This document shows positions 56,401-64,000 of a stretch of DNA of 64,000 nucleotides, piece after piece (positions within the stretch are counted from its first letter, which is position 1; every line of letters starts with the position of its first letter). This DNA is from Parafrankia elaeagni. GTDB taxonomy: Bacteria; Actinomycetota; Actinomycetes; Frankiales; Frankiaceae. The notes below the pieces were generated by a model. That model did no database searches and was not told the origin of the DNA. It was given only the letters and a program-made list of their open reading frames with translations. The position numbers and the translations under genes are program-made. Location: positions 279,718 through 343,717 of the forward strand of contig NZ_KB893670.1 of NCBI RefSeq assembly GCF_000374165.1, written 5' to 3'.

Positions 56401-57157
56401 GACTGACTGTCGGCTGCGTCGAGTCCGCGGTCACCGTGCGGAAATAGTCCACCCGGGCGGTGAAGGCCGGCGAGGGCGTCCGGGCGGTGCCGGCGAAAAC
56501 ACCGACATGCTCGAGGTCCACCGCGAACGAGAAGGTCGCGGCAGTGTTCCAGGAGACACCGTCCGGCGACCAACGCAGCGTCCAGTCATCCCCGGTCCGG
56601 GTGAGCCGCAGGTTCACCGGAGTGAGCACGGAGACCTGGGCGACATTGCGGATGGTCGGAGAACTGGGGTTCTCGAACGTCGCCGCGAAGATATGGTAGC
56701 TGTTACCGTCGGAATACTGATCGAAACGGACGACCCGATCTCCGCCGACAGCGAGCAGCCCCTGCGACTGGCTCGCCTGGGTTACCGGGGAGGTGAACCG
56801 GGCCTGCACATCGATATCCTGGTCCGCCACCGGCTGCAGGATCCGGGGAGAATTCAGCTCCGGGCTCCAGAAATCGTGCGGGGTACCGCCCGGAATCGCA
56901 ATCGAAAGCTGGCCGCCTGTGACGCTGACAGCGGCGTCGCCGAGCGGGTCGACCACGGACCACAGCCCGGAGTTGAGCGCATTGCCGGAGAACTCGTCCC
57001 CGACCGGCGGCCCGCTGTCGGCGCGGGCCGGGGTCACCGACAGTGTTACGATCACGACCACCTGCATGACGGCCAGGAGGCCCGCCACCAGCAGGTGGCG
57101 AAGCCTCCGGCCGGGCGCGCGGGCCGTCCCCCGGACCGCATGTCGAACTGGTTGCAC
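53423..57157 (-). CDS. Large secreted DUF1349/Fn3-type multidomain protein
   Basis: 1244 residues from GTG at complement 57157 (GGAGGG four bases before). Signal peptide with a hydrophobic stretch ending PARADS. Three DUF1349-like (LamG-type) beta-sandwiches: ~50-245 (DEFSGNALNSGLWSVVDP), ~440-635 (DEFSGTALNTSLWSLIDP) and ~755-930 (DDFSGPLDTARWTVLDP). Between them are Fn3/purple-acid-phosphatase-N-like domains (~255-340, 345-435, 645-735) with ATVTWTTDEPASSTVEFG-type openings. The C-terminal ~290 residues form an Ig-like and a further LamG-like domain. No anchor at the C-terminus. Probably an extracellular glycan-binding protein. Confidence 0.88.
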   Translation of the reverse strand: MQPVRHAVRGTARAPGRRLRHLLVAGLLAVMQVVVIVTLSVTPARADSGPPVGDEFSGNALNSGLWSVVDPLGDAAVSVTGGQLSIAIPGGTPHDFWSPELNSPRILQPVADQDIDVQARFTSPVTQASQSQGLLAVGGDRVVRFDQYSDGNSYHIFAATFENPSSPTIRNVAQVSVLTPVNLRLTRTGDDWTLRWSPDGVSWNTAATFSFAVDLEHVGVFAGTARTPSPAFTARVDYFRTVTADSTQPTVSQVAAAPSVDGATVTWTTDEPASSTVEFGPTAGYGDSAGTSALTTNHQVELVGLSCATSYHFRVLSTDGGGNTAIGSDGTFTTGTCPPPDTTPPQISNIDAQPTATGAVITWSTDKPASSRVDYGGSASYGHTAQGPNNTTTHTVTLGGLSCGTAYFYRVSSTDAAGNQALGPAGTFTTTACQEESVSTDEFSGTALNTSLWSLIDPVGDATVAVEQDRLRFSVPPGLSHDFWMPNQAPRLMQGAADADIAVEAKFDSAVTGRFQSQGLVAQDAAGRLLRYDTYSDGSRQLLFGATFANGTPNTELVAELPSTTPIHLGLRRVGDVWTLRWSADNATWNTAATFTFAIDLAAVGVFVGNAGDNPATTAQVDYFRVTGSGGSTPPPTPPLTISGVSAAPDGTSADLSWTTNRAANSSLDYGTTTAYGQTLQDSAQVTAHLITVTGLQCATTYHYRVTSTDSAAAVATSPDGTFTTAACGPPDGEDPPGGGSDAFTSDDFSGPLDTARWTVLDPAGDGQVGTTGTNVALYVPTNTTHDMWTGQKTGLQLLQAAQNTDFEVETKFETRLELTRQTIGMLVKQDAATFLRFDLTTEGSQARIFAATIAGGSVEVRLNQVVPATDAVYLRIRREGTNWTLRHSGDGSSWTTDATFAYATTVHQVGPYVANSLGPAAVASVDYVSNLAAPVDDDGGAPPAQTQPGQIQPFYGDTLDVGVRGFPQQWVGVLGRASDPDGVAQLWYSLNNSAPRPLNIGPDQARLRAAGDFVAEPDRAELLPGTNTVALTLLDRLGRRTTRTVTLNNVNGAAPTLPHTVDWGDADSISDWGQAIDGPWQIIGDTVRILEPGYDRLIGIGSTEWPAGYEVTVPVTVHSPHSEGAGILVGWSGHTGNQQPRIGHPYGALAWFRDNRLELVDTNAVSVTTKVAVLPLDVPYNYKLRAEPQGNGNSLYSFKVWPVGSPEPAAWDLSTTLPSRAGSTLLLANSVDASFGTVVVNPL

Positions 57158-57616
57158 TGCGCCCTCCGGCTACTTAACTCATGACATATACGTACAGCTG
57201 TTCCACAGATCTGACGGACGCCCGGTGGAACAAACAGGCGGCCGGCCGGGTGCCCCGCGTAACGAGGAGATGGCATACCGCTCTCGGCCCGGGGGATCAG
57301 GGACAGGATCCTGTGAACGGGCACCATGATCGGCGAAAGCAATGCTCCCGGATCGCGGCAAGCCCGCCGGTAACCGCCGACGGGCGCCGCCCATACTGTC
57401 GGAGCGCCCAATATAGACCGTGGTCAGACGTCTGGCTACGGATGACCGAAAGGTCCTCGACAGGCGTCGCCTACCCGTCGGTTTCCGGACATTTCGCTGC
57501 ACTTGCCGCCCGAAAACCGAATGGGCCGGCCCGGGCAGCCGAAATCGCCGGCGACACTCTCCGCGCAGGAACCGTGCCGAGCGTGGATCATCCCCGCCCG
57601 GCCACAGCCCGCACGC
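57158..57616. other. Intergenic region asnB to DUF1349 gene
   Basis: 459 bp. Presumed promoter region of the large secreted protein gene. No hairpin, repeat or coding region stood out. Confidence 0.5.
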
Positions 57617-59491
57617 TTATACCGTCGGCACCGGCCGCACCGTCCGCACCGGGGCGTCATCACGGAAGAACACGTTGTGCCAGACCTCGAGGCAGAGCAG
57701 GGTCCAGATCCTGATCTCCTCGTTACGCCGGCCCTGCTCGTGAGCCTCGAGTAGCTGCTTCACCGCCGCCGTACCCAACAGATGACCGACGAACGAACTC
57801 TGCCCGGTCAGCATGTCCCGGGAGAAATCGGAAAGGCCGCGACGGAACCATTCGTCCAGCGGAACCCGGAAACCGATCTTCCGGCGGTCCACGATCTCGG
57901 GGGGAAGGTACCTGCGCGCCACCTGCTTGAGGACCCACTTGCCCTGGCCGTCGCGCACCTTCACCTCCGACGGCATCCGGAACGCCAACTCGACGAGCTC
58001 GTGGTCGAGCAGCGGCGGGCGCATCTCCACCGACGCCGCCATGGTCATCCGGTCCCCTCGTTCGAGCAGGTTGTCCGGCAGCCATCCCAGGACGTCGGCC
58101 TCGAGCATGCCGCGCAGCGCGTCGCCGGTCTCGGCGGGCAGCAGGCGGCCCCGCTCCCGGCGGGCGAAGCCGAGCAGTTCCTGACGTTCTCGTCCGGTGA
58201 ACGGCGCGAACCAGCCCTCACGGCGCCCCTGCTCGTCCATCTCGCCCAGGGCGCGCAGCGCGATCCGCAGCCGGTTCGCGTTCGCCGGCAGCACCCGCTG
58301 GACCTCGTGGAACACCGGCCCGCGCAGCCAGGCCGGGATGAGCCCGACGCGCGAGGTGAGGCCGGCCATCCGGTATTTGGGATAGCCCCCGAACAGCTCG
58401 TCGGCACCTTCGCCGGACAGCACGACCCGCACGTGTTCGCGGGCGAGGCGGGCCAGCCGGTGGACGGCGATGTCGGCGGGCTCGGACACCGGCGCGTCCC
58501 GGTGCCAGGTGAGCGTGGACCACAGGTCGGAGAAGTCGTCCGGTCCGACGACGAGCTCGTGGTGACGGGTACCGAGGAAACTGCTGACGGACCGGGCGAT
58601 GGGTAGCTCGTCATGGCGCTGCACACCGAAACCGACGGAAAAGGTGTGCACCGGCTCGTCGGTCTGCCGGGTCATCAGGGCGACGACCAGGCTCGAGTCG
58701 ACGCCACCGGAAAGGTAGGAGCCGACCGGGGTGTCGGCGACCGTCGCGCGTTCCACCGCCCGCTGGAGTGCCTCGTCGAGGCGGTTGACCGCCTCCTCCG
58801 GCTCCACCGGTCGCACCTCGTCGACGGACGGCGGGCTCCAGTACCGGCGCAGCTGCGACTTTCCGTCCCGGGCGACGGTGAGCAGGTGCCCCGGCAGCAG
58901 TTTGTGGATGCGGTCGAACAGGGTCCGGGGAGCCGGCACGGAGCGGGCTGCCAGATAGTCGGCGACCGACACGTGGTCGACGCTCGGCCGCCGCGGCAGC
59001 GCCGGCAGGATCGCCTTGATCTCCGAGGCGAACACCAGCTGCGTGCTGTCCAGGTAGTAGTAGAGCGGGAGCACGCCCACCCGGTCCCGGACAAGGTGGG
59101 TCTGGCCGCTTTCCGTGTCGTGGACGGCGAACGCGAACTGCCCGATGAGATCGTCGAGGCCCGCGGCGCCCTTGGTGGCGAAGGTGGCCAGCGCGACCTC
59201 GGTGTCGCCCCCCGTACGGAACGGATAGGTTATCTGCGCCCGCAGCTGCCGGTAGTTGAAGATCTCACCGTTGAAGCAGATGTGGTGCCGGCCGTCGGCG
59301 GCCGCCATCGGCTGGGCGCTGCCCGAAAGGTCGATGATGGAAAGGCGGCGGTGCCCGAAACCGACCGGCCCGTCGACCCAGAAACCCTCCGCGTCGGGGC
59401 CCCGGTGAACGAGCATGCCGGTCATTGTCGACAGCAGCTCCGCGTCCACGGCCGCCCCGTCGAAACGTATGACGCCTGCAATTCCGCACAT
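57617..59491 (-). CDS. asnB: Asparagine synthase (glutamine-hydrolysing)
   Basis: 624 residues. Cys2 of MCGIAG is the glutaminase nucleophile after Met removal; the N-terminal Ntn domain runs to ~200 with MLVHRGPDAEGFW, FNGEIFNYRQLR and GDTEV. The synthetase domain has PP-loop SYLSGGVDSSLV and SGEGADELFGGYPKYR. In polysaccharide loci such enzymes amidate uronic acids or other carboxyl groups, which is the more likely job here; plain Asn supply is possible. It follows the GT2-GT4 fusion by 36 bp on the same strand. Confidence 0.92.
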   Translation of the reverse strand: MCGIAGVIRFDGAAVDAELLSTMTGMLVHRGPDAEGFWVDGPVGFGHRRLSIIDLSGSAQPMAAADGRHHICFNGEIFNYRQLRAQITYPFRTGGDTEVALATFATKGAAGLDDLIGQFAFAVHDTESGQTHLVRDRVGVLPLYYYLDSTQLVFASEIKAILPALPRRPSVDHVSVADYLAARSVPAPRTLFDRIHKLLPGHLLTVARDGKSQLRRYWSPPSVDEVRPVEPEEAVNRLDEALQRAVERATVADTPVGSYLSGGVDSSLVVALMTRQTDEPVHTFSVGFGVQRHDELPIARSVSSFLGTRHHELVVGPDDFSDLWSTLTWHRDAPVSEPADIAVHRLARLAREHVRVVLSGEGADELFGGYPKYRMAGLTSRVGLIPAWLRGPVFHEVQRVLPANANRLRIALRALGEMDEQGRREGWFAPFTGRERQELLGFARRERGRLLPAETGDALRGMLEADVLGWLPDNLLERGDRMTMAASVEMRPPLLDHELVELAFRMPSEVKVRDGQGKWVLKQVARRYLPPEIVDRRKIGFRVPLDEWFRRGLSDFSRDMLTGQSSFVGHLLGTAAVKQLLEAHEQGRRNEEIRIWTLLCLEVWHNVFFRDDAPVRTVRPVPTV

Positions 59492-59527
59492 CAGCGACTC
59501 ACCCCCGGACTCTGGTCAGCCATGCCG

Positions 59528-61933
59528 TCAGTCATGCCGTCTGCCCCTCCCGCGGTCCCTGCGGCCCGCTCCCGCCCCCTGGCCGGACGTCTTGGCGGCG
59601 ACCTTGTCCACCAGTTCGAGCAGTTCGGCGGCACGGGCGTCCCACGAATCCGCCGCGACGTGCGCGCGCCGGCTCGCGGGATCCCCCGGGCCGCCGTCGG
59701 CGAGCGTCTGCCGGATCAGCTGGATGAAGTCCTGCGGGTTCTCCGCGACCCGGACGATGTCCCGGTCACCGGCGATCTCCGGATAGTCCGTGGTGACCAC
59801 CGGCAGCCCCAGCGCCAGGTACTCCTTCAGCTTGATGGGGTTGCAGAACCGGATCCACTCGTTCCGCAGCCACGGCATGATCGCCACGTCGAAGGCCGTG
59901 CCGTAGGACGGGATCGTCTCGTACGGGCGGAACCCGAGCCAGTGCACGTTCGGGTAGGCCTCGAACCGGCGCATCGAGCAGGTCGCGTCCCCGATGAGGA
60001 CCAGGTTCGCCGCCGGGATCTCGGCGGCGACCCGCTCCAGCAGGTCGAAGTCGACGGTGTAGTCGTCGAGGGCACCGAAGAAACCGATCCGCGGCCCCGG
60101 GATACCCGCGATGTCCTCCGGCACGGCACCGGCGGTGTCGGCGCGGAAATGGTCGAGGTCGACACCGTGGCCGAGAAAGTACGCCCGGTCCCCGACGTCG
60201 GCGGCGTCGCGTTCCATGAGCTCGTGGCTGACGTACAGAATGCGATCGCTGTGCCGCGACAGCTCGTCTTCCAACGCACCGACGACGGCGCTGTTGCTCT
60301 CGGTGAACTCGGAATGCTTGTCCGACCGGTTGTAGAGGACGCCGGAACTGCGCAGCGTCTTCACGACGTCCCACGCGGTCGGCATCGTCACGAAGAAGAC
60401 GGGCTCCGCCATGCCGAGACGACGGGCGACCACCGTGACCTGCCGGCGCACCACCCAGGCGTTCAGCGCGCGCCCCGCCTGACTGCCGTAGAACGGCAGC
60501 AGCACGGGCGAGTAGACGTGGAAGGCCGGCAGGTCCGCCCGCGGGGTCCGGATTCCCTGCGACATGCTCCGCGCCTTGCGGAGGATCCGCCGCAAGGGCT
60601 GGGTGCTGCGGCCCGGCAGCGGCATGCGCATCGCGAGGCTGTTGACGAACAGCACCGGGCGCCGGGCGGCGATCCTGGTCATCAGCTGGAAGTCGGAATG
60701 GGCCCGGTTGTGGTACCACCAGTCCTGGCCGGAGAAGCACACGATCGGCGCCTCGACGACGCCCTCCACCCCGGTTCCGGCTGCCCGCCCGGGCCGGCCG
60801 GCCCGGCGGCCAAGGCGAGAACCGGCACCAGCACCGGAACCGGCGGCAGGGCCGGGTGGCGGCAGCGGGATCGGGAGCACCGCAGGGAGCCGATCACCCA
60901 GCCTGTCGCGGCGGGCCGAGCCGCCGGCGGCCGAGACCGGACCCGCCGAACCCGCCGACGCCGGCCGCTGCCCGCCGGCCCGCTTCACCAGACCCGGCTG
61001 GCTCCTGGTGAGCAGCCCGGTCACCGCGGCCCGGCTCGTCGCGCGGCCGGCCGCGGCGCGGATGAGCTCACCGAACAGCACACCGGCGGTGAAGACGGTG
61101 CTGGCCGCGGCACCGTGACGGGTCCGGTACAGACGCAGCCGGTTCGCGGTGAGCAGCGTCCACAGCTGCGGTGAGGTGTTCGAGTCGCCACCGAGGTGCA
61201 CACCCACCGCGGTGGGCTCCAGCCGCAGTGTGAAGCCGGCTTGGCGGGCCCGCAGCAGGAAGTCGGTCTCCTCGGAGTAGAGGAAGTACGACTCGTCCCA
61301 GGGGCCCACCGCCCGCGCACAGTCGCGGGAGATCAGCAGCGCGGCACCGGTGGCCCAGTCCGCGACGGTGGACGCCGCGTAGGCCTGGGCGGAGGTCACC
61401 ACCTCGCCCAGCGGCGACCACCGGCCGGCCAGGTCGCCACCGAGCAGCGTCTCGCCCCAGATACGCGTGACCGACGGCTCACGGCGCAGCGACAGCGCCA
61501 GCGTGCCGTCCTCACCGAACAGCTTCGGGACGACGATTCCGGTTCCGGGGGTGTCCAGTGCCCTGAGCATGGCGGCCAGCGCCCCGGGCCGCAGCCGGAT
61601 GTCCGGGTTGAGAACCAGCACGGCGCGGGAGGTCGGGGAAGCTGCCCGCATCCCGTGGTTGATGGCCGCGGCGTAACCTCTGTTCGCTCCGAGCGGCAGG
61701 ACCCGCACGCCCGCCCCGGCGGCAGCGGCGATCTCCCGGGTGTCGTCCTGGGAGGCGTTGTCGACGACGAGAATCTCGACGGGCACGCTGCCGGCCGCCA
61801 CGGGCAGGGATGACAGGCATTCACCGAGGACGGCGGCACTGTTGAAGGTGACGACGACGACGGAGACAGCCGGCGTCTCGACAGGCCCGCCACCGTTGCC
61901 CGGCAAAAGCGGATCTATACGACTAATATCCAC
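59528..61933 (-). CDS. GT2-GT4 fusion glycosyltransferase
   Basis: 801 residues from GTG at complement 61933 (GTG at 61948 also possible). Residues ~20-270 are a GT2 domain: VSVVVVTFNSAAVLGECLSSL, VEILVVDNASQDDT, GANRGYAAAINHGMR, LVLNPDIRL, and DESYFLYSEETDFLLRARQAG. A Pro/Gly/Ala linker (~310-385) leads to a GT-B domain (~390-775): IVCFSGQDWWYHNRAHSD, VLYNRSDKHSEF, IGFFGALDDYTVDFDLL, NPIKLKEYLALGLPVVTTD. Two transferases in one chain, probably adding consecutive sugars. Confidence 0.9.
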   Translation of the reverse strand: MDISRIDPLLPGNGGGPVETPAVSVVVVTFNSAAVLGECLSSLPVAAGSVPVEILVVDNASQDDTREIAAAAGAGVRVLPLGANRGYAAAINHGMRAASPTSRAVLVLNPDIRLRPGALAAMLRALDTPGTGIVVPKLFGEDGTLALSLRREPSVTRIWGETLLGGDLAGRWSPLGEVVTSAQAYAASTVADWATGAALLISRDCARAVGPWDESYFLYSEETDFLLRARQAGFTLRLEPTAVGVHLGGDSNTSPQLWTLLTANRLRLYRTRHGAAASTVFTAGVLFGELIRAAAGRATSRAAVTGLLTRSQPGLVKRAGGQRPASAGSAGPVSAAGGSARRDRLGDRLPAVLPIPLPPPGPAAGSGAGAGSRLGRRAGRPGRAAGTGVEGVVEAPIVCFSGQDWWYHNRAHSDFQLMTRIAARRPVLFVNSLAMRMPLPGRSTQPLRRILRKARSMSQGIRTPRADLPAFHVYSPVLLPFYGSQAGRALNAWVVRRQVTVVARRLGMAEPVFFVTMPTAWDVVKTLRSSGVLYNRSDKHSEFTESNSAVVGALEDELSRHSDRILYVSHELMERDAADVGDRAYFLGHGVDLDHFRADTAGAVPEDIAGIPGPRIGFFGALDDYTVDFDLLERVAAEIPAANLVLIGDATCSMRRFEAYPNVHWLGFRPYETIPSYGTAFDVAIMPWLRNEWIRFCNPIKLKEYLALGLPVVTTDYPEIAGDRDIVRVAENPQDFIQLIRQTLADGGPGDPASRRAHVAADSWDARAAELLELVDKVAAKTSGQGAGAGRRDRGRGRRHD

Positions 61934-62593
61934 GGCTCCCCCAGCCACCGGCACCGTCGGTCTGCATCCTGTTACGCCCCGACGGCAAGCCGACATGTCT
62001 CCGAAATCCTATGCGTATGGATGTGCGCATCATCAGGGACCCGTCTGCGGCGGAAATCCCCTCTCGGCCGCCACCGAACGCGACCCCTGTCTCAGGCGGG
62101 CACACGGCGAGCCGGCCACCCGACGGGACGACCCGGCCACCCGGCCCGCTTCGGGCACCCGTCCCGGACGCACCCCGGACGCCCCGACGTAGGTGCGGTT
62201 CTCGTCGCACCGGAAGCCGATCTGTCCGTCGTGGGCACGTTGCCGGGCAGCCGACCGGGTTCAGGACCGGGACTTCGTCGCCGAGCACCGTCGACCCGAA
62301 AAGGCCGTGCTGGCCCGGGACGCCGAGACCGAGGCCGCGCTGCTCGCTGACCGCCAGATCGATTACCTGTGGTGACGTCGACACCTTCAGGGGCACCGTT
62401 ACTGGCTCCGTGCGACCACACCGTGCGGAAGAAGGCTTCTCCGTCGCGGATGTCACGCTGGCGGGCCATCCGGGTGACCACCCTCCGCAGCCCATGACAG
62501 TGAGGCGGACAGCCCGCCATGAGGTTCTACTACGATGCCGAAGGTCACTCGTAGTATTGAGTTGAACTAAGCGGATTGGACGAGCCTCCCGAC
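61934..62593. other. Gene-poor stretch before the epimerase
   Basis: 660 bp between the divergent GT fusion and epimerase genes, so both promoters lie here. Long open frames exist on both strands but are Arg/Pro-rich and look like GC-bias artefacts. The plus-strand frame ending at 62375 may keep a regulator fragment. Confidence 0.5.
62283..62375 (+). pseudogene. Possible GntR/FCD C-terminal remnant
   Basis: The frame ending at 62375 reads EHRRPEKAVLARDAETEAALL then ADRQI, which resembles the last helix of FCD-type GntR regulators (EHR...A..ARDA..A..LL..HI). Nothing upstream in frame looks like the rest of such a protein. Weak call from a short match. Confidence 0.35.
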
Positions 62594-63142
62594 ATGCTGA
62601 TCAACACCACCCCGCTCGCCGGCGCGGCGCTGGTCGATCTGAAGCTCCTCGACGATGATCGCGGCTTCTTCGCCCGTGCCTTCTGCCGGCAGGAGTTCGT
62701 CGACGCCGGGCTCGAACCGCTGGTCGAGCAGGCCAACATCTCGTTCAACCACAAGGCCGGGACCCTGCGCGGGTTCCACTACCAGCTGGAGCCGAACGCC
62801 GAGACGAAGTTCGTCCGCTGCTACCGCGGCGCGATCTACGACGTCATCGTCGACCTGCGGCCCGAGTCACCCACGTACCTCCAGTCGTTCGGCGCCGAGC
62901 TCAACGAGGACAACCGCACCGCGATGTACGTCCCGCGCGACTTCGCGCACGCCTACCTCACCCTGACCGACAAGGCCGAGGTGCTGTACCAGGTCAGCAC
63001 GGCGTACACCCCGGGCGCCGAGCGCGGCCTGCGCTGGGACGACCCGCAGCTCGCCGTCGAGTGGCCGATCCAGCCGGTGGTCGTCTCACCGAAGGACGCT
63101 GCCTGGCCGCTGCTCTCCGAGGTCTCGGTGGAAGCCCGATGA
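62594..63142 (+). CDS. dTDP-4-dehydrorhamnose 3,5-epimerase family protein
   Basis: 182 residues from ATG 62594. RmlC-like cupin: DDDRGFFARAFCRQEF, GTLRGFHYQ with the catalytic His, KFVRCYRGAIYDVIVDLRPESPTY and the FAHAYLTLTDKAEVLYQ strand. The family epimerises keto-deoxy sugar nucleotides; members next to RfbF-type genes often act on CDP rather than dTDP sugars, so the substrate is open. The next gene starts in its stop (ATGA, 63139-63142). Confidence 0.9.
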   Translation: MLINTTPLAGAALVDLKLLDDDRGFFARAFCRQEFVDAGLEPLVEQANISFNHKAGTLRGFHYQLEPNAETKFVRCYRGAIYDVIVDLRPESPTYLQSFGAELNEDNRTAMYVPRDFAHAYLTLTDKAEVLYQVSTAYTPGAERGLRWDDPQLAVEWPIQPVVVSPKDAAWPLLSEVSVEAR

Positions 63143-64000
63143 TCATCGTCGACACCGCGCTGGCCAGGCGCGAGGCACAGGGCCGCCCGATCCGGGTCGG
63201 AATGATCGGCGCCGGGTTCATGGGACGCGGCCTGGCCAACCAGATCGTCAACTCCACACCCGGGATGCGCCTGGTCGCGGTCGCCAACCGCACCCTCGCG
63301 AACGGCGAGCGCGCCTACGCCGAGGCCGGCGTCGAGCCGGTCCGGGTCGAGAGTGCCGCCGCGCTGGACGCCGCGATCGCCGCCGGCACCCCCGCCGTGA
63401 TCGAGGACGCCTTCGAGCTGCTCAAGGCCGAGAACCTCGACTGCATCGTGGACGTCACCGGCGCGGTCGAGTTCGGCGCCCGGGTGACCGTGGCCGCGAT
63501 CGAGCGCGGCCTGCCGATCGTCACGATGAACGCCGAGCTCGACGGCACGGTCGGCCCGCTGCTGGCGCACCGCGCCCGCGAGGCCGGTGTCGTGCTCACC
63601 GGTGCCGACGGTGACCAGCCCGGCGTGCAGGGCAACCTGATGCGCTTCGTCATCGGACTGGGCGTCACCCCGCTCGTCGCCGGCAACATCAAGGGCCTGC
63701 AGGACGAGTACCGCACCCCGACCACGCAGAAGGCCTTCGCCGAGCGCTGGGGCCAGGACCCGTACATGGTCACCAGCTTCGCCGACGGCACGAAGATCTC
63801 GTTCGAGCAGGCGATCGTGGCCAACGCGTTCGGGCTCACCGTGCCGAAGCGGGGCATGAACGGCTGGGACCACGAGGGCCACGTCGACGAGCTGACGAGC
63901 CGGTACGACGTCGACGAGCTGCGCGAGCTCGGCGGCATCGTCGACTACGTGGTGAAGTCGAAGCCCGGCCCCGGGGTGTTCGTGCTCGGCACCCACGACG
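63139..64000 (+). CDS. NAD(P)-dependent oxidoreductase (homoserine-dehydrogenase-like), partial
   Basis: The first 287 residues are seen; the gene runs off the window. Nucleotide-binding VGMIGAGFMGRGLANQI near residue 22, then VVDVTG-type CIVDVTGAVEFGARV, MNAELDGTVGPLL and GADGDQPGVQGNLMR. This matches NAD(P) oxidoreductases with a C-terminal SAF domain that travel with RfbC-type epimerases and RfbF cytidylyltransferases in sugar loci; the SAF part would lie beyond 64000. Coupled to the epimerase by a four-base overlap. Reaction unassigned. Confidence 0.82.
   Translation, partial: MIIVDTALARREAQGRPIRVGMIGAGFMGRGLANQIVNSTPGMRLVAVANRTLANGERAYAEAGVEPVRVESAAALDAAIAAGTPAVIEDAFELLKAENLDCIVDVTGAVEFGARVTVAAIERGLPIVTMNAELDGTVGPLLAHRAREAGVVLTGADGDQPGVQGNLMRFVIGLGVTPLVAGNIKGLQDEYRTPTTQKAFAERWGQDPYMVTSFADGTKISFEQAIVANAFGLTVPKRGMNGWDHEGHVDELTSRYDVDELRELGGIVDYVVKSKPGPGVFVLGTHD

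Noticed and set aside
57181-57714. Plus-strand 177-residue frame
   Set aside because: Partly antisense to asnB, no family features, low-complexity composition.
62011-62565. 184-residue plus-strand frame before the epimerase
   Set aside because: Arg/Pro/Ser-rich, competes with an equally long antisense frame, and no motif was recognised.

Overview
The window comes from a very GC-rich actinobacterium. GTG starts are common, start/stop codons overlap repeatedly (ATGA/GTGA), and the protein families are actinobacterial: WS/DGAT acyltransferase, PknB-type kinase, MoxR-DUF58-transglutaminase, DUF305 and DUF4232. A Frankia-like member of the Frankiales fits best, but that is inference and no marker gene here proves it. 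No rRNA, tRNA, CRISPR array, intact insertion sequence or replication origin was seen.

Layout. (1) 1-10.1 kb, plus strand: a GH15 glucoamylase/trehalase; a three-gene run of FAD/NAD(P) oxidoreductase, small membrane protein and zinc-ribbon/FHA protein; a DUF305 protein; a SulP transporter with STAS domain; a YceI protein. (2) 10.1-22 kb, mixed strands: a DHA2 drug exporter divergent from its likely TetR repressor with palindromes between them; a degenerate kinase-like membrane protein; a SLOG-like nucleotide-binding protein; a PHB-depolymerase-type esterase overlapping a WS/DGAT acyltransferase; a DUF4232 lipoprotein; AraC and TetR regulators; a GT-C glycosyltransferase. (3) 22.2-32.1 kb, minus strand: a tightly coupled five-gene operon MoxR -> DUF58 -> transglutaminase-like -> beta-propeller/PKD protein -> Ser/Thr kinase. 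The transglutaminase-like protein has Ala where the catalytic Cys should be.

(4) 33-64 kb: a large surface-polysaccharide locus. It starts on the plus strand (GT4, methyltransferase, Wzx-type flippase, GT2). It continues on the minus strand with a 2OG-Fe(II) oxygenase, a nucleotide-sugar operon (rfbF, SDR epimerase, two C-methyltransferase-type enzymes, Nudix), two tandem beta-helix secreted proteins, a Wzz-Wzy-GT-GT operon, a giant secreted DUF1349/Fn3-type protein, asparagine synthase and a GT2-GT4 fusion. It ends on the plus strand with an RfbC-type epimerase and a truncated NAD(P) oxidoreductase running off the window.

Together the locus has the parts of a Wzx/Wzy pathway: a CDP-sugar precursor supply with C-methylation and oxidation, at least five glycosyltransferase domains, flippase, polymerase, chain-length protein and secreted accessory proteins. 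No priming phosphoglycosyltransferase and no recognisable CDP-glucose 4,6-dehydratase is in the window, so the pathway is incomplete here. Decayed regulator fragments (a LysR C-terminus near 32.6 kb, possibly a GntR C-terminus near 62.3 kb) lie in gene-poor stretches at or near the two ends of the locus.
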